Shown here: positions 1-13,754 of the stretch, one piece after another
Position numbering within the stretch: position 1 is the first letter of the stretch
How the letters are laid out: each line of letters starts with the position of its first letter
Assembly: GCA_018873225.1 (NCBI GenBank)
Contig: JAEILZ010000002.1
Coordinates: 744,001 to 808,000 of the forward strand
Source of the DNA: [Phialemoniopsis] sp. UDSM-2020
Taxonomy: Eukaryota; Ascomycota; Sordariomycetes; Thyridiales; Thyridiaceae
DNA: 64,000 nucleotides
Direction of reading: 5' to 3'
Notes under the pieces: model-generated
Database searches by the model: none
Told to the model about the DNA's origin: nothing
Seen by the model: only the letters and a program-made list of their open reading frames with translations
Position numbers and translations under genes: made by a program

Positions 1-242
1 GTAGGCAAGACATGCTTTAGACAGAAAAAGCAGTTGGCGGCAGATCTAAAATCCCAGAAAAGGCGCATGAGAGAGGAGTTCCGGAACCGAAAAAGTGAAC
101 AAAAAGGAGATTCGTCGCGATCGTAACGTTGATGACAAAGAAAGAAACATGTAATGTCTGTGGCTGGCTTGGCTATGATGCGTCTAGTAACAGCAGCCAA
201 GGTATCAGAGCCCTATTGCAGGCCCATGCTGGTTGTCGAGGC

Positions 243-2387
243 TTAGTAGGCCTTAGCCGTACTCCCCTCACTCGTAGCAACAGCAACAAGCGCCTCCAGG
301 CGTCTCATCGAATCCGGCTGCTCCGCGGATGTCGTAAGCGGCTGCTGCTCATGCACCGTCTGCGGCACACCACTACTCCGGGCAGGGAACCCCGCAAACG
401 CCCCGACATTGGGGTGCACCATGCGGTCCACCTGCTCATGTTGGGCGTGCACCGTCACGGCAGGGCCGTTGTACCATCCGTGCCTCTTGGAGCTGACCGC
501 CGGCGCTGAGAGCGTGTGCTGGTGACCTCTCGTCGGGGGAGGCTCGCTTGCGGGGATCTGCATGACCTGCGGAGGGCGAGTCTCGAAGCGCACGCCGCGG
601 GCCTGCTCGGCCTGCGCCTGCACGGCACGATTCGCCTCGCTCGCCCAAGCCCCGGCGCTGTCGCGCGGCGGCGTCGTGTTGCTGGCCGCGATGTCGAGGC
701 GGTTGAGCCCATGGTGCACTGACTCCCACTGCACGGTGCTGTTACGTCTGTCGTCGTCCACGGGGCCGGCAGCGGGCATCGGCGCGCTCGAGTACTGAGG
801 CATATCCGAGTCGATCATCATGGGGCTGGGGACACGGCGCGGCGGGCTCGCGGGCCGGCGAGGGATGGGGTCGAACGAGTTGATGCCGGGCAGGCGGATG
901 TTGGTCTGCTGCGTGGCCGGGTTGGCGATAGGCAAGGGAGCGGCCGAGGTCTCAAACTGCGAGGGGGTGATGACGTTGCTGAGACGGCTGCCGGGAGCGT
1001 TGAAGTCACGGCTCTCCGGGTGCCACGTTCGCCGGCGCCATGCCTCGTCCGCCGCGCTCGACATGGACTCCCTGCGAGACCAGCCCGAGGTCGATGCGGT
1101 GGGTGATGACACCAGGCTGCCGTTGGGCGAAGAAAAGACACCAGCGTTAGAAGAGTTCATAGGGCCAGGTCCGAAGAGAGGTCGACCCAGAGTGCCGGCT
1201 GGCGAGGCCTGGAATGGGTTGCCGCTCGAAGGCACACTAAGTCTGCGGCCCGGAGTCCTCGTGCCAGTGGTGTACATGCTTTGAGATCTAGAGTGAGACG
1301 AAGTAGGCGACGCCATACCCGAACCCCATCGAGGGCTACCGGGTCCAGTCGAAAAGGTCGCGGACGTCGGTGTGCTGAAATCGCTGGGTGAGACCGCGCG
1401 GTAGGAGTAGCTATCGCCGCCGCTTCGATATGACTCCATCGACAACCTCGATCGGGGGTCTGCTGCCATCACGAGTGGTGCGGGTCGGCGGCGCCCATCG
1501 TCGCGAGGGCTGTAGTTGGAGCCGACAGAGCCGATGCTGGCGATGCTCGACGTCGACAGCGACTTGGAGTGTCCGCGGACCGGTGTTCCGATGCTTCCGG
1601 CCGTCGATGCCCTCGCCCTGCCCGTCGGCCTTACTCGGTCTGTGCGTATTTGGCGCTGGAAACGGGTGCCAGTAGCAGCGAGTGAATCGATAGGAATATC
1701 TTCGTTGACATGTACCGTCTGAGCGTGCTGTCGCAGGTTATCCAAGCGGGAAAATCGCCTCGAGCAGTGGCACTGGAAGGGTCGTTCGCCGGTGTGCTTG
1801 CTGTAGAACGAGACATGTTAGCAATCTAACCTCGCCAGTCTCAGGCCCGACTCTGTGTCTCTTGTCACTCACCGAATATGCCTCGCCAAATGCTCACTAC
1901 GCGTAAAGCTAAGGTTACAGGGCGGGTAGTCGGTGCAGTAAAATCGCTGCGACTTCTTCTTCTTGCCCGACCTCGTCCCGTCCGCGTTGACGCTCTCGTC
2001 GTCCGATCCCACGTCGTCGCCGGCGCCCGTCTCTGCGTCCGAGTCGTCCATGTGCATGTCCTCCGAGTCTCTCGACTTCCTCGAGTGTTGCGAGTTTTCC
2101 CTGCGCGGCATCTTGGCGTCGGAGGCGTCTGGCATTTGCACGGCTTGTGGGAACGGTGAGGTTGGTAGCGGCTTTTGCGCTGTCATCGTCGTGTTGCCGA
2201 AGCTGGCCCTCGTGGGCGTGGTTGCGTCGTCCATGGTTCTGGGCGCCTCGAGTTGGGATTCCGGATGGCGTGCGGGGTCAGCGTACCGGGGTGTCGTGGG
2301 CGACGGCATTCTGTTGCTGTCGTGTCTGTATTCCGATGCAATGTGCGTATTGACGGGCCTAAAGGTCGCCGCCATACTCATCTGCAA
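243..2387 (-). CDS. C2H2 zinc-finger transcription factor
   Basis: Two exons, 2387-1873 and 1800-243, give 690 residues. The intron (1801-1872) has GTGAGT and CTACAG ends and splits the codon joining HLARHIR to [10 protein letters not shown]. The two tandem C2H2 fingers lie near residues 150-205: the first has CTDYPPC followed by HLARHIRKH, the second CHC followed by [10 protein letters not shown] conserved run follows (NEDIP, then [14 protein letters not shown]). Fungal relatives with this finger pair and downstream motif are nuclear DNA-binding regulators of the Rsf2/Usv1/Klf type, so a regulator is well supported but its targets are not. The remaining 480 residues are Ser/Pro/Arg-rich and disordered, and the segment before the fingers is acidic with a KKKK patch. 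The start is the first ATG of the long exon. Confidence 0.9.
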
Positions 2388-5300
2388 AGAGAATCTGCAG
2401 GAGTGGTGCTCTACGGGGTTTGCAGATGCAGGTCCCCAAAGTTAAGAGCGTCAGAACGTAAGCCGGTGAGGCTGAAATTCAAAGGCGCAGTCCCTGGTCG
2501 CTGCGGGTGAATAATCAAATGTGGCAGGGTTTCTTAGCACGCGGGCGGGGAGAGAGGAGCCTGCAGCAGGATGATTGTTTGGAAGAGATTAGAAGGAAGG
2601 AGGAAGGATTGTCGGAACGGGCGACGGAGGGAAAGAGGAGAGAGGATGAGATGGAGCGCCGCTTCGATTCATTCGAGATTGATTCCGGTGGAGATGATGC
2701 TGTCTGACGAAGAGTGCGGGACGGCAGGGAAACTTGGTTCGGAAAGGAGGACGACGACGGCTGAAGACGAATCCTCAGTCTCGAGTAGACGCTGGTCCTC
2801 GAAGTTCCAAGCTCCGGAAGGCTGGGGGTGGGGACGATTGGTAGGGGTAGGAGAGCGCCGACCGAACAGGCTGAAGCAATGTGGAATCCCAAACAGAGTC
2901 GATCAGGTCTGCAGTAAAAATAAATGGTTGTCAAATCGAGCGACAAGAAACCGCCGCTAAAGAAGATGTTGACGTGATGGACCAGAAAGTGGTGCGCAAC
3001 GGACGGAGTGAGAGGAGAAGTGCGAGCAGCAGAGGAACGATCCTTGACGACCAAAGAGCGAGGCCGTAAGCGCAACGCAGGAGTCGGTTGTGCGGCGAAA
3101 TGCAGGTGTGTCACCGCTCTAATCCCCTCTTCTTTTTTCCCCTGGCGGCGGAGCGACAGGGCAAAAATGTGGCGATGTCCAGCAGGTTGGTACACCCAAG
3201 CACACAGGCACACAGACAAACGGGATGGTTGGCGAGATGGTTGGAGTGGCCGGGGTGTGGTGCGCTATGAAATCACACCGGCCGGCGGGCGACTCGACAG
3301 ACAGACAAACAACCTTCCGCTAAGGCCGATTTTAGCTTCCTCGCCAGATGGAGGGCTCACTCGTTAGCTGCGGTCTGAAAGCTGTTTTAAAAAGGCTTTG
3401 CTTCTGCGCTCTGCAACTGGCGTTGCTTTCCAAGCTAAAGTAGACGTGCGTTGGATCGAGGTGAAATGCGATGGGACTTTGTTTGGTCCAGAACGAGCCA
3501 ACCACCCTTGGGATCTGACGCCCGGCGGTGACCTAATCCAGGACGCTGAATGCGGTCAGTGCTGAACGGAGCGGAGGCTTAAAAAGCGACCAGCCAAGCA
3601 GTAAGCGGGCTGTGGGATTCTGCCAGATCAACCGAATGACGATCAAGAAAGGGTCCGCACTGCGAGATACCCTTAATGATAATGTGTTTGATATAGGACT
3701 GCTTTTGTTTTTCTTCCAAGCAGTTTTCCGGAACCGCAAGTAAGAGATGACCAACAGACGGGATGGAGGCGTAATGGTCTTGGGGCAGAGACGTCGGCTG
3801 GCGACGTCGACTGGGGGGGTGCGGATGGCCGGAGTTTTGTGCTCTAGGCCTGTCGAGTGTGACGAAATACTAGGAACAAGAAAGAGGGGTGCTTTAGAGT
3901 TGGGTGATACTCGCAATCCAGACGCCAGGGCCACCCTTTCGCTGGGGCCGGTTCCTTTCCTTGGCGTCGATGCTAGGGAGCAAATCGAGACACAGCTAGG
4001 GCCCTGACTGGTCTGTCAGGTACGAGAATGACTGGAGCTGCTGGGGGTCGATGTGGATCTGGATATGGATGTGTACTTGTTTGACTCCGCAGCAGGCTGG
4101 GTGGAATGGATCAGGACCTGGTGCGTGTGTGCCTGGCACTGCGGCGAAGCAAGGTACACGTACCGTATCTTGCGTATCTGCTCCGTCCAGCCCGCCCGTA
4201 GTTTGGATGCTTTTGAAACGAAACAGACAAAACCTCCCGTAGGACATCGGTCGGCATCGGTTATCTTGTCATGCATATATCGACACTACTCTTCTTACAC
4301 CTCGTCCGCCGGCGAACGCGACCGATCGCAGCATGAGACAAGACGGACTTTATCAATGTCGAGTCACTCGGACTGTCTATCTTGTTGATTAAGCATCAAC
4401 CAAGGCAAGCAGGCGCATGGATGCACAGTAATCAGGTCATATAAGCTAGCCCAGGTAATGGAGGGGTAGGCTGTCTGCGTCCACCCTCTTCACGGGCTTT
4501 TTGCTCGCTTCTCCCAGAGACTCGTAGAAGGTGACGACTTGAAACGGATCTCTTGTGTGTGCTGACCTGCTGCCCGGATGGCTGATGGGTGGTGGGGCTC
4601 TGTAGAAGGGTGGTGGGTATTTAAAAGCCGTGGTCAGGAGGCTTCAAAGAGGAGCCAGGGCAAGAGGGGCAAAGAAATCAAATCCAAGAGGTTGACCAAA
4701 GAGGCCAAAGCAGTGATAATTGGTGGCTGCCAGTGGTGGTGGTGGTGGTGCTGTGCGATGGCGGTCAAATGAACTCGATGATGCGCCCCAAACCCGGTCT
4801 AGGCTGTCGCGAGGTGTGGTGGGCATCTCTAGCATCGCCAGTAAAACCTGCCGACCGAACAGATGTCTACAGGGTCCTTTGCTGTACGTGTGAGGCAGGG
4901 CCCACTGCTGACGGACCATCTCTACAAGTTCGAGGGCACTAAACAAGCAATCATGATGGATGGGTGCCTCTGAGCTGCTGTCCTGAAAGCCAGCCCTGCC
5001 CTGGTATCGCACCCAACCTGCCATTTCCCTTGCTCGTCAGTGGGTAGCCGGGTCCCAGAACAGGGGCGCCTAGTGCTATAAAAAGCCAGAGGCATGCCAG
5101 GGTGAATGGTGGGAACCCCGCAGAAGAACTAACACAGCGCTTGTCTTGGGGCTGGTCTCTGGCAAGTACTGTTAGCCTACTCGTTAGGCCGGCGATGGCT
5201 TCATGCCGAACTGTGGTGGTGCCGTCGTGCCGCGGTCCACTCTCGGGGCTAAGGTGCGCCATTGAGGTCAGGTCGATACAAAACGACGGCTGTGCCGCTG

Positions 5301-8300
5301 TTTCGTCCTCGATCAAAAGCCAACCTCGCACGGTTTGAGAATCCACTGGAATGTGGTGAATCTAGTGTTTGAGCTGATGAGGATGCCTTGTACGCATGGC
5401 TCTGGAACGGCATACTTTTTTGTCTTCAGGTGAGTGTCTCCCCAGGGTGAAGGCAGTCCAGGTAGGGTGATGTTGGGGGTTTGACTCAATTACATCACGC
5501 AAATCGCTTTTTTTTGCAAAGCATGTTTCTCGCCGACATGCTATTGTCGCAAAAAAATAAACATTTGGCATGTCTGAGCATCGATGAACTTCTCAGAGTA
5601 CTACTTTGCAGTCGCCAAAGGTTTACGAGCAGCACCGGCTTGGAGAGGATGGGCCATCGACTGCTGCTTGTTGGCACTTACATCATCGACGGGGCCAGCT
5701 AAGCAGGCGGGAGAGCCTCGTGCCTGGATCTGGTACGGGTGGTACCTGGGCCTGTGGAGCCGCCACCCCCTTGTCAGCTTATCCTGCGGCGTCGGTTCGC
5801 ACTGCTGTGCTGGTCCTGGCTGGATCTTCAGGTCCTCCTTTGAGTCAGGCCCCGCTTCCACAAAGCCCAAGTAACTTTTGGCACGCCCCCAGCGGCCGGC
5901 GTCGTGCACCAACCAACGACAAAAAGCAAAGCCGGAGCGTGCTTGTGTAACTGTCTTAGCGAAAGACAGGACGTTGCGTGTTCTGTAAGACCGCCCTTGA
6001 CTCTTGCATTCCTCCAAATGTCGGCTGCGAGTCATCGACAGCATAAAATCCCCAATAAGCTTATTGTGGCGTTCGCTTCACTGCCTTGACTGCCCCTCCA
6101 CCCCCTCCTCTCAGACGACGCCGACCGAGGATTGATGGCGATCCCGGTCCCGGATCGGCTGGGATTTTCGATCTCATGGACAGTGCACGACGGCCGATGG
6201 CTTTAGGCCGCACGCGGACCCTCCTAGAAGGGGAAGCCGGAGGGGCTGATCATGGCACGGGCGCGGTGGCTGGTTGGCTAGGCCGCCAGGGGTGGTCGCT
6301 GTAGAAGATGTGCAGGCATGGGCAAGATGTTCGGTGCGATCTGCACAGCGAGCGATGGCGGCGGCGGCGGGCATGCAACATGCAGACGGCATGCTAGAAT
6401 CTGCATGTACGTACAGTCTGACAGTCGCAGCGGGAACAGAGGCTGGAGACAGGCGTTCTAGCGGCTTTCTGTAGGGGAGGACGTGGGGTGTTGAAACGAT
6501 CGGCCCTGCGCGTTGACGACAGCGGGGGCACATTTTGGGCAAGGTACAGCGTGCGCAAGTAACGGTTGCGGGTCCAGATGATCAATAGATTGGCAACGGC
6601 CTGGTTCTTGCTGATGCTAAATAAGTAATAAAAGACGACTAAGGTCTGGCAGGTCGCTAGCAATCCTGATTGTCCTCGATCGATTTGTCGAGGTATTTTG
6701 ATCAGTTGTTGGACCAAAGTAAAAAAGTTGAAGGCTGAGGACATCAAAGGATGTCGATTGTGGGCTGGACCTTCCGTGAAGGAGTCGCCGGGTTGTTTCT
6801 CTGCACCTGCCACCGCCACTACGAGGGACCTGCCATTTCTAGCGACGCCACGTAAAATGCTCGAGCATCGCAGGGAAAGAAGGGAAAATTCTTCAAGGCA
6901 ACCTTGAAATGGTACTCCAGCATGCAGCGCTCTGAACGATTCTACACTCGGTCAGAACCCCATGTTCCTGAACCAGGTCCATTTGAGACGATGCACCAGG
7001 ATACTCTCCGAGAAGCAGTGATGACGCTGCAGAACGGGGTCCATGCCGACGCCTACATCTCCTCGCATTCACATCTGCATTTGCATCGCCTGCACAGTAC
7101 CTCTGACTTCAATTTCGCCGATATTAAGGTCGACGCCGAATGGCAGCGGTACCTGCTGATCATGACTCTCCATAAACGCCAGCCGGATTCAACGGACGCG
7201 TCTTTGACACCTACATTGACACGCTCAATAGACTTTGACTAAACATCTGAGACTGTATCATCACCCAGAGACAGATGTTTGGCCCTGCAACCTTGTTCCG
7301 CTCAGTGCTCGGGGTTTCTGGTAACAGACAGGGTCCTACTGTAGCATCAAGCTGCTCCAAGGGCCAACCAAGTGGCCTGTCAGTGAAATCGGTACCAGAG
7401 TATCATCCTGATCGTCGTCGCCTGCAGCAAGGGACTGCTCTTCTATGGGAAAGGGTTCGAATGTGTGCGCATTACCGTCGCTCGGCACTGTCAGATCACC
7501 ACTAGCTGTGCCTCTGCCGACTTCAGTCTCGCTGGACTGAGGCCTTGAAGATCTGTGAATGGGTTTGCCAGTCTGTCTCCCGTATTTAGCACCGCGATAG
7601 CCTTCGAGCTGGCGTCATGCAGCTCTTCTGCAAGCGGCCGTTCATCGGATGGTACCTGACTTGGAGACAGGAAATGCCAAGCGGCCACCCCACTGCAAAA
7701 GGACGACATCTCCACACCACTACGCAGCGGGGTTTGGTCCTTGTCTTGGCCCTGGCCCTGTTGTCGATGGTGCACTTACGTATGAGATCCGTCTGCATCT
7801 TGTTAGTCGCTTCGAAGTCAATCAGGTTGGTGATGTCTGGCTCTTGTGCGACACGAGAATCCTCAAGTTCGTTGTGCCTTTCCCAAGCCGGGCTGTCTAC
7901 TCGTCACCACCGGATAGGTCAAAGACGGCAAAGGGACCGCCTGGTCAGCAAACACGACAGCGAATATTACCTGTCACTCCTCACGCCAGCATGTGAAGGC
8001 GTACACGCATGCTACACATGCGCAACCACCACACCCATGCCTGCATCCAAGGCGATGTCACCGTCACCACGCAGTGCACGCACACACCCCTCTTCCTCCC
8101 GCGCCGTCCACCACCCCCGCCCCGGACTGATATCAGTTGGCATTAGCGGCCATATTGACATGATATATCACGGCCATCTGTCTGGATCATCCCGCTATAT
8201 TGCTCGCTCGTAATCCTGCCTGTTCATTCCGAACCTACTTGAAACAGGCACAGCTCTTCTTCCCTCACCGCTTTCCAGCTTCCACATTTGTCCGGATGTA

Positions 8301-10454
8301 TCAGATGACCGATCGGATACTGGACCCTTTGAAACACACTAATCATTATTTTAATATCAGCCCAGATATCGAAGCTCCCGTCATCCTGCCAGTCAAAAGA
8401 CTTGCGCTCCGGCTGTCGCCGGCCAGCGCTCCCTTAGCCCCGCGGTATCCGTCGCATTCTTATTGTCCCGGTCCTCTACGCGCGGCGCACCGCCTCTTGA
8501 CACAAGCTGCGGGTGCATGTTCCTGATCTCCAAGCCCGTGGCGACGAGCTAGCACCCAAGGGATGCCCTTATCAATCTCACACGTGCAAAGGCAACCAAT
8601 CAATCCAGCACAGCGACAGCCCCATGGAATGCTTCTCGAGTCGCACTTTTTCCTTCTTCTCGACCTTGCGTGTCCCGCTCCACCAACAGCATGACTGCTT
8701 ACTCGGCAATACACCGCCTTGATAGGCCGGTAGTCCACCGGTGGTCACGGGTGCCCCCTTTAGACCGGCCGGTCTGTCCCCATCTCCACGCCTCCCTGTG
8801 AGTGGGCTCCATTCACAAGCGAAGCGTATATTGGACATGCACTCTTCACTTCTTCACTGTTCTGAGCGCAGGCGGCGTTAAGGCAGGTCCATTTTCTCGA
8901 TACTCCGACCCCGCTTTGTCCGCCACTGCCTTTTCTTCATTATTGCTCATCACCCAGCAGATGAATCACACCGGGTAATGCAAGGTACCAGGAGAGCAAA
9001 TTCTTGCTCGTCGCAGCATTCAGCAACCACTGGTCAGCCAGCCACGGGCGGCAGAACTCCTTCAGCTACCGCCGGTCCGGCCGCCCGCCCCCGCGTCCCT
9101 CGCCATTACCACAATGTTTCTTGAGGCCGTTTGCTGATAAAGCAGGCTCAAAAATCATGTTATCACCGTCCGTCCCTAAAGGAGCACGGCGTGCATGCAC
9201 TTAGTGCCAACAGACAGCCACAGGGCGGGGCACTGTAATGCGCTGACCAGCAGAGATGTAAGTAGACCTGCCTTTTGCCCTCTTGCTGCCTAGGAGTCTA
9301 GGAGTAGGATGCATTAGTTCGCCTTGTCAGTGGAGGGGCGTGAAGCGAAACAGGAAGAAAGATGCTTTGCGCACACAACGGTCACAAGGGGACGTCGATG
9401 CAAGGGGACGCGCTAGCTTTCTCCAGTGCGACCCTTTTTACGGGACCCAGAAGAGGAATGCATGCACACTCCGCTCCTCCACGCAGGAAGCAAAAGAAGA
9501 AGCCCTTGAGGCGCAACACGCCGTATGTGGTAGGTTTGCGATTGCGGCTGATGCGGACGGGTTTTGTGCTGCCCAGAAATGTCTCAAATCTGGTCTCCCT
9601 TGTCTTTGCCTTGCAGGATGTGTCTTGGATCTCTGATCGATGATAAAACAGACGCTTGCGCCTGTTTTGTCTACCACTTGTCGTCTCACCGCTCTTTCTT
9701 CGTCTCTGCCCTTTCTGGGTTTCATCTGAACTATCTTCATCCCTCGCCCCGGGTATGTCCGAAGTGTTGGGATTACTTTGCGATCGACTGGGCACAACAC
9801 CCAGGAGATCGATCACTCGGGCTGTTAACAGGTCTGCTGTGACGCTTATCTAGGCTTTGGTTGTGGCCTGTTTTGGCGTGTTTGTGCAATTTCTGGCTGC
9901 AAGCAGTGCCTGCATCGGAGCGGCCTGAAGCAGTCCACGGCCCGTACTACGTGCACAGTGCCGCAGGTTTCGCCAGTTGCCAGATAGTGTTGACTTGATC
10001 TCGATACTCGATTTATATCTTTAGGGTGCGAAAGGAAGTGCCGTTGGGTGAGCAATCCCACGACGCACTTCCATTTCATCAAATATATACAGTAGCCGTG
10101 ACAACAAATATGATTTTGGCAACACATTGTTTGCTGGAACTGGACTGGTTACTTGTATTGCTTGTGCGACTTCCCGTTGGAGAAGCTACTGTTTCGCATG
10201 GCTGGCACCCGACTTAACTTGATTTCCTGTGGAAAGGATAAGGATATATAAAGAATAAGTCTCTTCTCGAGGTCTCAAGCTTCCTCCAACACGGTCATTA
10301 TTCATTTTGCTTGCATGAAGTCAATAGTATGCCTTGATCATCTTGGTAGGTTTGGTAGGCTCGATACTACTCGGGATCGGCTGCGCAAATGATCTTCTAG
10401 ACCATGAGTCTTACAAGAGGTCCATACGCAATGATAGAGAAAAAACAGTAGGGT
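2388..10454. other. Long gene-poor region upstream of the C2H2 gene
   Basis: About 8 kb in which I recognise no protein family. Many short ORFs occur on both strands, but none shows a domain, a signal peptide or convincing splice-linked continuation. Position 2515-3219 on the minus strand is an open frame rich in Ser, Pro and Arg; it lies directly upstream of the C2H2 start and fits a pyrimidine-rich 5' leader better than a gene. The longest open frame in the middle is at 6904-7242 plus (112 codons, unrecognised). The region may hold long leaders, regulatory DNA or non-coding RNA; the sequence alone does not decide. Confidence 0.5.
4733..4750 (+). repeat. GTG trinucleotide microsatellite
   Basis: Six perfect GTG units lie inside the gene-poor stretch. 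They are flanked by looser TGG-rich sequence. Confidence 0.8.
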
Positions 10455-13400
10455 CTAAGTCCACCTTTCCAACACCGATATAGCTTTGAGTGTTTTTGGA
10501 TGCCTTGGCCCGAGAACTCGCGCCCTTATCTTGGCACAACTTTCCATCAAAGCCAAGGCGGTTCCTTGTCGACCTTGCTGTTGCAGCATAGTCACAAGCC
10601 GGCTCATCTCTGCTAGGATGCCTTGATCCCCGGTACCAAGAAAAGCCTTGCTAGTTGTTGAGACCTCCACCTGCGACTTCTCCGCCTCCTCTGGCCGGTC
10701 CTGGTCATATATGGTCCACGCAAGATTGTACATGCGTTTTAAGGTATCAGGATGTTCAGGGCCAAGCTTGGCCTTGCTGGCTGCTAATACCTCCATCTGT
10801 AGCTTTTCTGCCTCCTCTAAACGTCCCTGATCTTTGAGTGTCAGTGCAAGATTATTTATGTTTGTCAAAGTCCTCGGATGAGATGCACCCAGCTTGGCCT
10901 TTTCAGCTGCTAATACCTCCATACAGCGGTTCTCTGCCTCTTTAGAGCGTCCTTGCTTGTATAAGGTCCATGCGAGGTGACTCGTGGCTGCCAATGAGCT
11001 AATATGCTCACTCCCAAGACTGGCCTTCCTGACTTTCAATATTTGAACCTGTAGCTTCTCAGCTTCCTTGAATCGACCTTGCCCCAGAAAGATTCGCGCA
11101 AGAAGGGCCATGGAAGAGATTGTATCAGGATGCTCGGCCCCCACGCTATCGTGATCAGCCCTCCAAACCTTCGTTTGTAGTCTCTCGGCTTCTTCTAAGC
11201 GACCCTGACTGCATAGTGATGAGGCGAGAGCATCCATACTATCTAATGTCTTGGAATGTGTAGGTCCATACTTGTTTAGACGACTGTTGAGGACCTTCAC
11301 CTCCAATTCCTCAGCCTTGTATATCTGCGAATTCTCCCAGTAAACATGAGCGAGCTTCAACCTTGCGAAGTTCCGGCGTTTCTTCAAAATTGTGTCCTCT
11401 CCAACGTCTTGGTCGATATGACTTGGGACATGTGCGAGTATGTGCTGATAGAACGCATCGTGTTCTTCCTCTATGCTTTGAGAGCACGCGGCCAAAATGA
11501 ATACTGTGCACCACCTCGACCATGGCTGCTCAGGACCATCTCGCAAGGCACGCCACTGGACTAGTTTATGCATAGTCATGCCGGGCCAATTGCCTCCGAC
11601 ATGTTGCACCAGGTTATAGCGGAGCAGTATGTCACGACTCTGCCGGTAATAAAAATCATCCCATTTCCCATATTCGACCGAAAGGAACGGCTTGAGGAAG
11701 CTGGCCATGCCCTGACGAGCATCACTGCCAAGCTCATTATTGACTTTCTTCAGCCCAAGGCTGGCCAGACGGAACATCTCGTCCTGAATGACGCTACCCT
11801 TGAAATGAGCAAGGAATGCCAGCAACATGTCAGGGTACAGACTCTCGTATTCCGTCCTTATTTTATCGAGCGTGGTATCCCACACAGTCCTCACGGTTAA
11901 CGCTCCGGTGTGTGTATCCACCAAGCCCCGTCGGCCATCCATGCGAAGGAGATCATCGCGATGTCGCTCGTAGTCTTTGAGATACTGTGCTAAAGCTTGC
12001 TTGGGCGCACGGTCGTTGCCGATGTATGCACCCGCGAGATTGACGGCGAGTGCAAGATAGCCAAGCTTTTCAACCACCGCATCACAATCCTGTAGAACAT
12101 TCGGAGATGCCGATTTCGTATTTAGACGCAGGTGTTGGAGAAGGAGATCAACCGCTTCTTTCCGTGACATGGTCCCCACGCGAACCCGTTGGCAAGCATT
12201 TGGGATCAGGTCTATGCTTGTGTCGTCTCGACTGGTGATGATGACGCGCCCCTGCTTTCCTTTCGGGACAAACTTGCTGACCCCCCAAGACAAGTCATCG
12301 GCGTTGTCAATAACCACCAACCACTCATCGTCGCCATCCGTTCTGTCGTGGAGCCACTGAAGCACGGCTCGGACACTGATATCTTGAGAACCTGACTCCT
12401 CTTTCTTACTTTGTCTGTCCGAAAGACTGAGCTCGCTAGCACATATTTCAAAGCTAGATCTTACAGTCTCCCTGTCCGTAGCGTCGATCCAGAGGATGGG
12501 ATTGTATCGAGCCTTGTTCTTGTGCGCGTAGTCTAGTGCCAACTGAGATTTGCCAGCACCGCCTAGACCGCAGAGAGCCACGGCGTACGGGACGGACGCT
12601 TTCTCGTGTCGTATCTCGAGCTGCTCGGCGAGCTCCCTGGAGAGCTCAGCCCGCGGGACATAGGTATTCATCTTGTCGACAGGCACGACATAGTGGCGCT
12701 TCAACAGTGGAACTAACCTCTTTCAGTTGCAAATCTTCATTGTCTGACCAGATCACGTACCTCTGATAGAGCTCAAGTCAAATGTCTCACCGCCCACGGA
12801 AGGGACCCAGTAGGTGAGGTACGCCGACATGCACGACGCTGCTGTCGCCGCAGCGTATTTTTGCCACACCTTGGTCTTGTGGCTATCGGCGTAGTCACAA
12901 GCGCCCTTGATAACCACGCAGGGGAAGCCACCCCAGGCCCCAGCACTCTCCATCTCGAAAGCTATGATGCCCTCTCTCTTTGCAACGGTATCGCGGTCTT
13001 GACCGGATTTCATCACCGTATCCCCTGATGCAATAAGGCCAAAATGCACTTTAGGCTGCTGAGTTGCCTTCGGGTCAAGGCGAGAACGTCTTATCAGTGC
13101 GCCGTTACAACCGCACTGAACACAGGTCTTTCCATCAGAAATATGACGATACGTAGGCTCGAAAAGCACGTCAGCCTCGGCCCCTGGGTATCGTGCCCCA
13201 ATCTCTGGCTCGCCTTCAAGCACCTTCATGCAATCACCCATCTTGGTCTGGAGGCTCTTTCGATAATGCAGGCCTTTCAGCTTTGCCGACAGTGAGCGAA
13301 TCTCGGCATTGGGTCTTTCCAGAGAGTCGAGAAGTGTATCCTTGCGCACAAAACGCTCGGGCAACTGCCGTCCAAAGTCGTACTGAATGACCGCATCGCT

Positions 13401-13754
13401 GATGATGACATCTCCCAGTACAATTTCTTCGCCATTAGGGCCGAAGGGAACTGCACCGCAGATGCCGACCACTAGGCCAAGTTTGATATTGGGGAAGCTC
13501 ATCCGGCAGTTGGTAGCAACTGCGGCGGCGTTGACCTTCCCCATTCCAGGCATGTATGCGAGCACAACGTTGTGGCGCCCGATAGCGCCCGTGGAGTAGG
13601 CATTAGGGTCGCCGGGGGCTTTGTCGTATGGTGTGCTGTCATCGTCCCAATGCTTGTCGAAGAGGGCGTGAACGGCGTCAGCCTCGAGGGTCAAGGCACA
13701 AAGGATCGCGATCGAGAAGTCGGATCGACGTGCCGGCCGCCGCGGGCGGTCCAT
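10455..13754 (-). CDS. NLR-type protein: PNP/UDP phosphorylase, NB-ARC, TPR
   Basis: Two exons, 13754-12761 and 12712-10455, joined across a 48-base GTACGT...TTAG intron, give 1083 residues. Residues about 10-320 are a nucleoside-phosphorylase-like domain (SIAILCALTLEADAV, GICGAVPFG, IAFEMESAG, VIKGACDYAD). Residues about 345-650 are NB-ARC, with P-loop GLGGAGKS at about 381-388, Walker B WLVVIDNADD, the sensor-like GRVIITSRD and the GLPL-like LGYLALAV. From about residue 800 to the end there are roughly six 42-residue TPR units of the kinesin-light-chain type (GRLEEAEKLQ...LGPEHPDTL). This order is one of the common fungal NLR designs, with a phosphorylase-fold N-terminal effector, an oligomerising NTPase and ligand-binding repeats. 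Such proteins are thought to act in nonself recognition or cell death. No frame break is seen. The ligand is unknown. Confidence 0.9.

Noticed and set aside
2515..3219. 234-codon minus-strand frame upstream of the C2H2 gene
   Set aside because: Low-complexity Ser/Pro/Arg composition, no domain, and placed where the regulator's 5' leader should be.
6904..7242. 112-codon plus-strand open frame in the gene-poor region
   Set aside because: No recognisable motif, signal peptide or splice-linked continuation; ORFs of this length occur by chance in 8 kb.
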